Made by a program: the position numbers and the translations under genes. From Hofstenia miamia (Eukaryota; Xenacoelomorpha; Acoela): a stretch of 64,000 nt of DNA. A model generated the notes under the pieces. That model did not search any database. It had not been told where the DNA came from and worked only from the letters and a program-made list of their open reading frames with translations. Below are positions 11,038 to 21,272 of the stretch, piece after piece (position 1 is the stretch's first letter; every line of letters starts with the position of its first letter). Location of the stretch: assembly GCA_004352715.1 (NCBI GenBank), contig SCFE01000101.1:1110993-1174992 (forward strand), given 5' to 3'.

Positions 11038-11665
11038 AATTAGTGGACTATCGACCGACTTACAAAACAGTTTTATTGCAGACAGAATTGATCCTCCATC
11101 AAATTTACATCCGAAATAGAACAAAGTAATACATTAATATTTCTAGACTCAGAATTGATAAGAACAGAAGACAAAATCGAATCAAAATGGCACATCAAAT
11201 CAACCAATACAGGATTGTACATTCCATATGAATCATACTGCACTACAAGATACAAAATTAATACTATTAGAACATTGATTAATCGAAAAGTCTTACAGAA
11301 GCAACTGATAAACTTTTTTCAATCTTAACAAATAATGGCTATCCTCACCATATAATAAAGAAATGCTTGGATAAATATTTTATTAACAACAAATTAAAGG
11401 ACAACAATGATAAAACTAAAAACATTTATTGGAATTTACCTTATATTAAAGAACGACAATCATATATCGAACACCAACTTAAAAGAATCAACAAAAAATT
11501 AAAGATATATGAAACTTAGATAATTCCAACATTTACAAAAACTAAGACCTCCAATTTTTTCTCAAACAAAGATCCGATCCCAATGCTCTTGACTTCCTCT
11601 ATTGTTTATAAATTAGTGGACTATCGACCGACTTACAAAACAGTTTTATTGCAGACAGAATTGAT
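11038..11665. repeat. 55-bp direct repeats bracketing a Penelope fragment
   Basis: The sequence AAATTAGTGGACTATCGACC and its continuation to GACAGAATTGAT occurs at 11038-11092 and again at 11610-11665, essentially identical. The second copy interrupts the Penelope reading frame right after its SSIVYK motif. The repeats may reflect a short insertion or a rearrangement at both edges. Confidence 0.7.
11132..11612 (+). pseudogene. Penelope-like element fragment (RT C-terminal part to GIY-YIG linker)
   Basis: Plus-strand translation reads FLDSELI, then YKINTIRTLINR, a frameshift with a TAA near 11326, then LTNNGYPHHIIKKCLDKYF, IYWNLPYIKER, an in-frame stop, and PIPMLLTSSIVYK. These blocks, in this order, are the region between the reverse transcriptase thumb and the GIY-YIG endonuclease of Penelope-like retroelements. 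The endonuclease itself is missing: the frame is cut by the second copy of a 55-bp repeat. A related remnant is at 17.9-18.4 kb. Confidence 0.78.
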
Positions 11666-12239
11666 TGTTCACATGTATGCAAGGTTAACATGTATGCTTA
11701 TATCTGTAGGGCTATTATATGTAAGGCAAACAAAAGCATCGAGGTTGCATGGCTTCCTTTTATTCACATAGCAATAATAACAAGAACAATCAATGCACTA
11801 AATTTTTAAGTTATCACGTGTACACTATTACTGAGACAACATTCCACGCACTGAGAGAACCATTGGTTTCCACTGTAATTTCCAAGTAGTCTGGAGCTGT
11901 TACCCAAGTAGATAGCCTCTCTTACGCATAGATTGGCGTTGGGTTTTGACCCTTTACCACCCACTGCTCTCGATATAAATAAGCTGTTGTTAGTTAAAGC
12001 ATTCAGGAACGCTGCTGTGATATTAATTTAGTTAATAAGTGAAGCAACAAAGTTAGCTTGAGAATGTTCTGGGATCTGTCACACCTGGCATATCGCATAT
12101 ACTCATGGAAATTGATGAGCAACTTCTAATATCTAGCGAATTACTGGTTGGCAAGATTCTACACTAATATGACTTGTCAACATGTATGAGCTGAGTTGTT
12201 ATGCATTTATTATGTTTGAATGTATGTATGTTCAATGTT
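11666..12239. other. No gene recognised
   Basis: About 570 bases of mixed AT-rich sequence. I see no convincing ORF, terminal repeat or RNA gene. Confidence 0.5.
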
Positions 12240-13095
12240 TTATAAACTATATTACTGTATTTGAAAAATTTTGAGAGTAGTGTACTAGCTGTTTTCCTAT
12301 TGGTCGAACATGAAGGAATTGTTGCATAAATGTACTTGGACTTAAAAACAACTGCAAATCGTTGCTTCTTTTAACTGCTGAGTATTATCATATGCTGCGC
12401 ATTGTTATTCTCTAATAGAAACAACCAAGAAAATTGGAAATTTCTACGCGAAATTAGTTCTACATCAATTAATGTCAATTAACTGCAATAATTGATGGAA
12501 GCAACCCCAGGTACAGAACAATTTGCAAGCAGATAGTGTTGCAAATTCCTGAACAAAGTAATTTTTTTCATTTGGACATGCTGCAAGAATCAGGTGACCA
12601 ATGACTTCTCGTGTAGCAAAAGGAAAGAGACAAGGTATGACAACTTATATATTATTGCCCTCTTACCATGTTCATAACATATCAGGATTCATTCATGTCA
12701 GGATGGGCGTAACTCACGAAATTCTCAGAGATCTATACCTATGAGGTGACTAATCTGCCTGGATGCCTTATTCCCTAATGGCACATCGCAAATTATAGTG
12801 AATGAAATCTACTCGCGAAGTCTCAACATGCTTAAAGCTCTGGGCAATGGAAAGTATCTGTAAATTTCCTCTATTGTCTCCACTAAAATAAACAATGCGC
12901 AGTATATGATATAAAACATCGGGTAACAGGCGATACTGCATGACAATTGATAAGAAATCCAAAGATTATTAGATACTTTAAAGATACACAATACGTCAAT
13001 GTACATTTATGCAAAACTTCCTATATTTTCGACCAATAGAGAAATAGCTAGTACTCTCAAAGCTTTTTGAAAGCAGTAATATTTATTAGTTTGAT
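12240..13095. mobile_element. Long inverted-repeat (foldback/MITE-like) element, about 850 bp
   Basis: The left arm 12250-12430 pairs with the reverse complement of 12890-13085. Shared blocks include CTATTGGTCGAA, GCATAAATGTAC and ATGCTGCGCATTG. The arms are about 190 bases and imperfect. There is no coding capacity; the short minus-strand ORFs in the right arm are by-products. Exact ends and a target duplication were not fixed. Confidence 0.65.
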
Positions 13096-13616
13096 GGCTT
13101 TGTTTGGAATTTATGGAATTACTCTCAATTTTGGAAATTTGTAATTTTATGAATAATACATATTATCATAAATGTACATATTGTAGAAAACTTTTCTATT
13201 AAGCGAAAAAAGATGATCTAAAGCAGACATAATTTGCTTCGAAAATCCAAAGTGATTATAGGGGCCAATCAGTATTATAATGTTAATTCATAAAACACCA
13301 TAATACAATGTAAAATAAAGTTTAATGAAACTAAAACAACAATAACATGTTTCTTTATAAATTGATTGTAGCTATGAAATCTAACAGCTATAAATAAAAA
13401 TAAAATCATTCTTAAATATAATCACATATTATTATGCCTTTGGGAATGTGCAACAATTACTGTGAGCCCATTTCTTACAAACTAAACGTAAAACTTACTG
13501 TTCCTTTGATTTTGCTTGGGACCAAAAACCTTCACAAACATAGCATTCTCAATCTTGATGCTTAAATAGCGACTCTTTTTTGGCAAACTTCAAACTATTG
13601 CGATGAAGAGAACATG

Positions 13617-15435
13617 TCAAAATTGTAGAATGCTCACATTTTTTGGAGGAAGATCAACTTTTGGCACAGGAAACATATCTGTAAAGGAACATGAAGGTTC
13701 TTCTACATTAAAATCTACATTTACTTTAATGTCATCTGTATTCATGTCTTCAACAAAATCAAAATTTTCACCATAATCGATCAGGTTGGTTGGTTGTTTC
13801 ATTTTTGATATCTGTTGCACAACTTGATTCTGGTATAACTGGGGGGTTAAAGGGGTAAATTCTGCAAGTTTTAAAATACCGCATTTCCTATATTTGCTGC
13901 TTTCCGGTTATGCAGTGGTATACAAACGTCCTAGCTGCTCCACAGTCATTCTTCTACCTGGGTGATTTCTCATCCAGCTTTGTCATGCAAAATTGAAAGC
14001 TGTTTTGAAAGGCTTAAAAAATGATCGATGTAAGGGTTGCAGCTTATGAGAGGTGTGAGGTGGTACGGATAACACAATCAACCCATTTTCTATGCAATAT
14101 TCAATTAACAATAAGTTTCGTGTATTGGATTTATGTCCATCTAGTATAAACAAAATTAGATTAGACTTTGAACAATGTGTATGTTCAACAAAATGATGTA
14201 TGTATTCTTCAAATATCTCCATTGTAACCCAACCATTTTCAGAAACACTATCTATAGTTCCCGGTGGTGCATGATCTATCGACTCTGGCTTTTTCTTTTT
14301 TTTTTTTGAATATTAGCATTAGTGGAACATATAGACCAACAAAACTAAATGTTGTTACACCTTTCTCTCCATTGGTAACCGAAGAAATACAGTGCTTACC
14401 TTTGGTAGATATTACCTTTAATGGTTTGTGAACAGTTGTAATTCCACTTTCATCGCAGTTGATGATCTGATGTGGCTTTAAATTATACTCATCCAAAACT
14501 TTCCCAGGAATTTTAAAATATTTTTCGACAGAGTGTTTGTTTAATCTGTAAATNTACGGATAACACAATCAACCCATTTTCTATGAAATATTCAATTAAT
14601 AATAAGTATTGGATTTATTTCAATCTAATATCAACAAAATTAGATTAGACTTTGAACAATGTGTATGTTCAACAAAATGATGTATGTATTCTTCAAATAT
14701 CTCCATTGTAACCCAACCATTTTCAGAAACACTATCTATAGTTCCCGGTGGTGCATGATCTATCGACTCTGGCTTTTTCTTTTTTTTTGAATATTAGCAT
14801 TAGTGGAACATATAGACCAACAAAACTAAATGTTGTTACACCTTTCTCTCCATTGGTAACCGAAGAAATACAGTGCTTACCTTTGGTAGATATTACCTTT
14901 AATGGTTTGTGAACAGTTGTAATTCCACTTTCATCGCAGTTGATGATCTGATGTGGCTTTAAATTATACTCATCCAAAACTTTCCCAGGAATTTTAAAAT
15001 ATTTTTCGACAGAGTGTTTGTTTAATCTGTAAATTCGATTAAGAGCCACACCCTGTGGCTTTCTTGGAGATAATCCTGGATTTCGATTTAAAAAATTGCT
15101 AACAAAGTTTCTTATTGCAAGACCTTTTTCTTCATTAAAATGATGCTTTATGTTATTTTATATCACATATTGATATACACGTTTCTATAGATAAATTTTT
15201 CAACAAGATCACTTTCCTCTTCTTGTGACAAGAACGGTCTTCTTGATCTAAGAAATTTTGTGGAGGGATTCTCAAACATTTTACAACGTCTAAACAGAAC
15301 TGTTTTTGAAATGTTATAATCTTTTGAACCTTTTCCATAGCTTATACCATCTTGTTTTATTGCTTTAATAGCATCAGCCAACTGTTGCTCTGTCCAGTTG
15401 GCCCTATCAGTCATTCGTTTATAATTTCCAACCAT
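13617..15435 (-). pseudogene. pogo/Tigger-like (jerky-type DDE) transposase, inactive
   Basis: On the minus strand a psq-type helix-turn-helix N-terminus (residues 1-60, 15435 downward, with NWTEQQLADAIKAI) is followed, after a frame break, by the first catalytic block INCDESGI. Then come the second block LFILDGHKSN (near 14150) and the third region PPHTSHKLQPLHRSF (near 14030). A C-terminal acidic tail ends at 13617. In this family the third catalytic residue sits in QPLD; here it is His, so the active site is broken. There are several stops, and a poly-A run slips the frame at about 14295 and 14785. The middle of the gene appears twice because of a duplication around the single N at 14554. 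Confidence 0.85.
14064..15034. repeat. Near-identical tandem copies around a single N (probable assembly join)
   Basis: 14064-14553 and 14555-15034 are near-identical parts of the pogo transposase. They differ by a few substitutions, a small indel and poly-T length. The boundary is one N at 14554, and both copies end at the same base, AATCTGTAAAT. This is best read as two alleles or overlapping contig ends joined head to tail. Confidence 0.8.
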
Positions 15436-17594
15436 AACTTAATAATAGTATCTATATTTATCTAAATGAAAAGCATAATCCTACACTGCTTCAAAAATAC
15501 ATAATGGAACGAAGGAAAGAAGGAAAACACTCTTTATGACTTGAGAGATGAATAAAATACTGCCTAGGTTATTATATGCTTGAATATAAAACACAGGTTC
15601 CTTTTTGCCCCATCTCTATATCTAATTTTAAATGCACTGAAAAATAAAAATGCAAAGAAGAATGAATCTCTTCTTGCAATGCAGTAGTTTCAGAAGTAAA
15701 AAAGAATAAAAATATAAAATCATGAAGATCACCATGTAGTAAATCCTCAAACCAATATTTTAATACTCTCCAAATTTTAAAGATTCTTGTCAGAGGCAGA
15801 CTTTAAATTCTCCATAAACTCTTTATTAATCACTTTAAAATGAAAGCAATACGATTTTCAACCAACAAAGAGGCGGGAAATTATTTTAATCATAATGCCT
15901 CAGCAAATCTATTTACCAAAAGCTAATAAAACAATGAAATAACAAATTCGTTCCTTTTTGCCCCACGTTCCTTTTGTCCCGCATTACGCTATCCAGATTT
16001 GAGATATTTGGAAATTTAGGAAATACGAGAAACTTTAGCGAATTTAAAGCTTGATGAAAAGCATTAATTCTAAAAGACAAATATAGTGTAAATTTTCTGG
16101 AAGATTTTTTAATAAGCCCCCAGGCAATCTATTAAGGCCTGGGAAATCTGTGTACTTTTTCGGACAGTACAGCATAGTCAACCCGATGTAAAGAAAACTG
16201 CAATGGTTAACTCGAGTGACATTTATGTCAACATTATTATCTAAAGTACACACTTCATAGAAATAACTATTCAATTCAACTACATTGGGTATGTTTTCTT
16301 TTGAGTTCGTTGAATTCTAAAATGATAAATATGAGGAAAATTCGTTTAATACTATTGAACATAATGTTAGAAATTCGTTTTTGATTAGGCTGTTGCTGTC
16401 TTGGGAATTCTCTATTTCTGAAAAGGCTTATTTGTGCAATCACGACCAAGCAAAGTCTTTCCTAAAAAGCAAGCTTTTACCTAACAAGTTAAATTTTCTG
16501 GTACTGCTGATTCTGAAAAATTATTCTAGAAGCAGCTCCTATTCCTAACAGTTTACTAAAATGGAATTAATAGATTCCGTGTCTCTTCTCCACACTCTGA
16601 ACACTTTTGTTTCTGTCTACAAATATTCTCTCTAAATTTACCACTTAATGCGGGACGATCCCGGCTCAAATCGCAACAACATAAAAAGTAGTAATCCACG
16701 TTGGAATTGTGGTAGTATTATAGTACCACCCGGAATTAACCTGTTCTTGTCACGGACTATTTACCATATGTTTACCTCTGTAACAAGCCAATTTTATGTA
16801 CAGTAGTGATCAAAAGTTCTCAGACATCTAACTGAACAAATTCATTTTACAGTCATGAACACTATAGCTTTGATTTTTTGCAATTGGGTTAATTTTAGCA
16901 TTGTGAATTCAAATTTCTCCTCAATTTTTATATATGCAATTGAAATGAAAAGGGGTCCCCTAAAGCTATGTTAGTAAATATGTATGGTATGTAAAATATA
17001 ACACAAAAATCGTATTCAGCATGAAAAACTTAATATATTCACAATTTTTTGTAAGAATTTATTCGGAGGTTTCTGAAATATTGGTCGTCAAATTTTGTAC
17101 AAATCTCATTACATTGCTAATTGAGATGCGAATTTGAACACAAAATTAGTTCAAATTCTTACACTTTGAAAATTATATATTTTTGCAAAACGTAGTTATC
17201 TATAAGGTTTAAAACAAGATTTTACGCTTGGGTCATAAATAGTTGATTGCTTCATCAATACCGGATTTCAGTATTGACAAATTACCAATTCTGGTATTCT
17301 TGAAGTTAAACCAAGGTCATATATATTTCAAGAGGCAGATAGCATAAAATTAATAACCTTTGTGATTTGCTTTAGCCACTCATTGATCAGACTTTATATA
17401 TAAGTAAATGCATTATACTCTATTTTACCTTAGGTAAAAAATTCCACTAAGAAAACAAGCACGTGTAAATTTTTCATGAAAAACATGACAAAGAATCGAA
17501 TTGATTAAAACAGAAATACATTTAAGTATTTGAATAGTTATCTTAAATACATATTAAATACATACATAGACAATCCACAGAAGCATGGTATCTG
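15436..17594. other. No gene recognised; two odd short motif repeats
   Basis: AT-rich DNA with no supported gene. GTTCCTTTTTGCCCCA occurs at about 15598 and again at 15952. GTCCCGCATTA near 15979 has an inverted partner TAATGCGGGAC near 16648, so 15.98-16.66 kb may be an old non-autonomous element, but no target duplication was identified. Confidence 0.4.
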
Positions 17595-18406
17595 AAATGA
17601 AAAACATTGTTTACATTGTATAGAAACTTTGAAATAGCAAACTCAAAATTTGATTGGAATTCGATTGGATTCCAATGTGACGATTCTAAAGTTTTGATAT
17701 TGGATTGGACAGCAAAATCTTCCCAATCTACAAGTCTGACTAACATAATACAGGTCAGATCGAAACTTTGTGGCCTGAATATTTAATTCATTTTTAACTA
17801 ACTAAAAGTAAGTAAAAAGCAATTTAAAAAACAATATAATAATATTTTTAAGTAATGTTTTATTGCGACATGTTTCGACAAACATTTTTGTCATTTTCAA
17901 GCGATGAGCGTCATAAAATTAACACCATTTCGTGCCTAGTCAATCGAATATTTGAATCTTGCTCAAATTACAAAAGCTTCAGAGAAAGTTATGATAAAAT
18001 CATAAAAGATCTCAAAAATAATAGATATCCAGAAAAAACTAATTCGTAAGATTATTGATAGGAAATTTTCATGAAATACACAAGATTCAAATTCTACACA
18101 TAACCAAGACAAAACAAAAGTATACTGGAAGTTACCATTTATAAAATCACGAGAAGAACAACTAAAGAAAACAATACGATCATATAACAAAGAATTACCA
18201 ACTTCGAAAATTTGTCCGGTATTTTACGCAAAAAAGACCATGGAAATGTTCCCTAATCATGATAATATATCCATTTCATTGTCTTCTGGTATCGTTTATT
18301 CATACGACTGTGATGAATGCTCAAGTTCATACATTGCTGAGACTAGAAGGCATTTAGAAACTCACCGGCAAAGGAACTTATAAAAGGGCATCTACAACCC
18401 GAAATA

Positions 18407-19566
18407 TTGGCTCAGACCAAAATACTTTGCGTTTTTTAACACGTAACAACAACAATTGTATTTTATAACAAATATGTTGTGTTTTAAACACAACATTTTG
18501 TTTAAAACACGCGTGAGTTTCGTTCAACTTGCTTATCAACAAAATTATTTCCGCCACACACAATTTTGATTCTAAACAAAGATGAACTACGATTCTCAAA
18601 GTCTTCGTTTTTACGTATGTGTGCGACATCAACTTGGTGAAAAATCTACGGTTATACATGATGATATAGTGAAAATTTTTGGAAATGTTATTTCAGTTAG
18701 AACTGTGCAACATTATGTGAAAGAATTCAATGACGGAAGAAACACCACAACATGATCTAAGAATATTTATGGAACAAAATCGGGTGACAGCAGCAAACGA
18801 GTGGCTTCCCATTCTTAGGAATCGTGATCAATTGTCGAGACTAATAATGGTAGACGAGAAATGGTTCTACTACAGGAGTATCGCTAACAAGCGTAGTCTT
18901 AGGTGCTGGGTAAGTAGTGCAGGTGATGAGATGACAATGCCAACTCAAGTGGTGAAAAGAAATCAATTCGAGAAGAAATCTCACGCCATCATAGCTGTTT
19001 CTATGGAGGGTAAATGTTATGCTGAGGTAGTTGCAAACAATCAAAATATCGACAGTGTAAGATATGTTGACTTCTTGAAAAACTTAAATGAAAAATTTGG
19101 TCGATACAACAGAAGCTTGACTTTTGATAATTGGATTTTCGTTCAAGACAACGCTCGACCTCACACGTCGCAGTACACAATGAACTTTTTACAAGAAAAA
19201 AATATCAATTTACTGAAGCAACCGGCATATTCACCGGATTTTAATATTCTGGATAGATTTGTAAACAAATATCTTTCTGATAAGCATAGAAATCGACCTC
19301 CATTCGAAAACTGTAATGATTTGCAGGGTTTCTTGAATGAAACATTACGTCATATTCCCATGGCCACTTGGCGACATGAAAAAGATAAACTTATAGATGA
19401 TTTAGTTAAAATTGTTGAAAATGATGGACATTATTTGTGATTATTTGTTGTTGCTACGTGTTATTTTTTATAAACTACAATTGTTCTTGTTACGTGTTAT
19501 TTTTTTATAAAATACAATTGTTGTTGTTACGTGTTAAAAAACGCAAAGTATTTTGGTCTGACCGAA
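18407..19566 (+). mobile_element. mariner element, 1160 bp, inserted at TA inside the Penelope GIY-YIG region
   Basis: The ends are TTGGCTCAGACCAAAATAC on the left and, inverted, TTCGGTCAGACCAAAATAC on the right. The two arms match over at least 55 bases, including AACACGTAACAACAACAATTG. TA dinucleotides flank both ends (18405-18406, 19567-19568), as expected for Tc1/mariner. The right end carries three tandem units of about 40-55 bases around TTACGTGTTATTTTTTATAA. Removing the element restores the Penelope frame across the site. Confidence 0.85.
18582..19439 (+). pseudogene. mariner transposase (DD34D), internally deleted
   Basis: The N-terminal helix-turn-helix part starts at ATG 18582 (LGEKSTVIHDDIVKIF, then SVRTVQHYVKEFNDG) and stops in frame near 18752. 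The catalytic part is open in another frame from 18730 to 19439. It has VDEKWF (first Asp), VQDNARPHTS (second Asp) and YSPDFNILD (third Asp), with 34 residues between the second and third: the DD34D signature of mariner. The DNA-binding region is shorter than usual, with its second half missing, so a deletion and frame change separate the two parts. The catalytic triad is intact but no single full-length protein is encoded. Confidence 0.88.
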
Positions 19567-19861
19567 TATATATACATGGATGTGAACCTAAGCCGAAAAA
19601 TTTTAAAATGCTAATAAGACATGGTGAAACTAAAATCGCAGAAGTAATATGTATGAAATCAACTAAGAAAACAGCATTTAAATAAACAAAGACATCAAAC
19701 AAATCTAAATATATTTTGAAGATCTGAACTACTAAAAGAAAAAGTTCTCCAAATGCTTGAAAATGACAACAATGTCTGACGAAACATGTCGCAATAAAAG
19801 ATGACTTAAAATGTTCAAAGTCTCAAGATTATAACCAGTACAAATAACAATATTATATTAA

Positions 19862-20256
19862 GGTCCGCTTTTTGAACCAAGCTTTATATAGCATTGTGAC
19901 TAACACCCATTGTCATCGACATTTCTTCATAGGTTGTTCTCGGATTTCGACGAACAAGTTCAATGAGAGAAGCGAGATTGCCATCACCATCACAAGAGTA
20001 ATCTTCAAAGCTATTGTCATCGACATTTCTTCATAGGTTGTTCTCGGATTTTGACGAACAAGTTCAATGAGAGAAGCGAGATTGCCATCACCATCACAAG
20101 AGTAATCTTCAAAGCTATCTTTCCTTTCTTTAAATCGCTTAAACCATTTTTTTTCAATGTAGAAATGGCTCGTGCTTCATCTCCAAAAGCTTTGTTTAAT
20201 CTTTCAAATGACTCCGTAGTGTTTAAACCATTTTGAAAGTCGTAATAAATCATCAC
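19862..20256 (-). pseudogene. mariner transposase N-terminal fragment
   Basis: The minus strand encodes a helix-turn-helix region (FQNGLNTTESFERLNKAFGD, then ARAISTLKKWFKRFKE) and, after a frameshift near 20150, SLIELVRQNPRTTYEEM and GVSHNAI. This is the paired DNA-binding domain of a mariner transposase different from the one at 18.4 kb. It contains a 104-bp tandem duplication, and no catalytic domain follows. Upstream sequence extends to about 20285. Confidence 0.75.
19911..20118. repeat. Two tandem 104-bp units inside the mariner fragment
   Basis: 19911-20014 and 20015-20118 are identical except for one base (TTTCGACG against TTTTGACG). There is no N at the junction. A period of 104 is not a multiple of three, so the duplication breaks the frame. 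Confidence 0.9.
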
Positions 20257-20580
20257 ACGAAAAGTTTAATTATCAAGCTCCATATTTGTCAAAAAATGTT
20301 AATAAAATCAATATTGCTTAGTAAATGTTTCTGTAATTTTTTCAATCTACGAACTAAAAAGTTTGCAAGTTACATTATTTAATCAGGACATGTTAGCTGC
20401 ATAGCGAACTCAGCCACGAACTTTCGGTCTGACCTGATATTCCAAAGCCTGGTAATCTGTGCTTGTGTTGTCGTCATCCCATTTTAACCAGACAATTTGC
20501 GCTGAATCACCTTTTAAGTCTGAAATAATACAAATTACAATGTACAGATAGGTGGTGTTGACCAGATTACATATCTGAAG

Positions 20581-21272
20581 CAAGACTTAATAAAATCGCT
20601 TATGTCAGTTCTTAAACATTTTGTTGAAGCCACAGATATTATGGCTTGTGAAAGTCACCAAACAATTGCATTGTGCTATCCAGTGTTGCTATAAAGCTGC
20701 AAAAGAATCTGCCTCCAACAAATACAAATGCGGCTGCAAACTACTGTTAGATGGTGTAAAAGACAAATGCTTGGCGAAGCTTGTGTCTTATCAATTTTTT
20801 ACAACTTTATTGGATCCTAGATATTACAAAAAAGTTATGGGGAAAAACTTATTTCCGAAACACATTAGGAATCATTTGAAGGAGCTCGAACTAACATCTC
20901 TGTCTGGGTCATATACTTAAAATAAACATTCTGCTGTGAGAAAAACATTCTTAGATGATACTGATTCAGAATCTGACTCAGAACTCCCCAGTGAATACGA
21001 CTTGTATATGAGCATGAACAATAGTGCTACTATTGATAAAGCCAATTTTGATTTGTTATTGGAAAAGCAGTCCATATAAAAATTTGACCATTATTGCAAG
21101 ATGTTATCTCGGAATTTCACCTACAGAACTTAAGTGCGAACGTAACTTCAGCGTGATGAATGGAACGCTAACAAAAAAGAGGAACGGACTCAGTTCAGAA
21201 AATGCTAATCAACTACTAGTTATTCGGTCTTGCAAAAAAGAAACTTATATAACACATTTGTTAATCTACTTA
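20581..21272 (+). pseudogene. hAT transposase C-terminal region
   Basis: Plus-strand pieces in changing frames read VLKHFVEATDIMACESHQTI, then LVSYQFFTTLLDPRYYKKV, an acidic spacer, and the dimerisation block YKNLTIIARCYLGISPTELK, CERNFSVMNGTLTKKRNGLS, SENANQLLVI. That order is the C-terminal third of hAT transposases. Stops and frameshifts at about 20690, 20919 and 21060-21080 disable it. The N-terminal zinc finger and catalytic core were not found, and no hAT ends with an 8-bp duplication could be assigned. Confidence 0.82.

Larger units (their letters stand above)
17843..19818 (+). mobile_element. Penelope-like element remnant with inverted terminal repeats, split by a mariner
   Basis: The terminal segments 17843-17902 and 19755-19818 are inverted copies centred on GCGACATGTTTCG. 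Between them the plus strand encodes a fragment of a Penelope-like polyprotein: KINTISCLVNRIF, KVYWKLPFIKSREEQ, and the GIY-YIG start GIVYSYDCDECSSSYIAET (about 18285-18345). The rest of the endonuclease resumes after the mariner at 19569 (NFKMLIRHGETKIAEVICMK). The frame is broken by a stop and a frameshift near 18050-18075. The reverse transcriptase core is absent, so it cannot move by itself. Confidence 0.8.
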
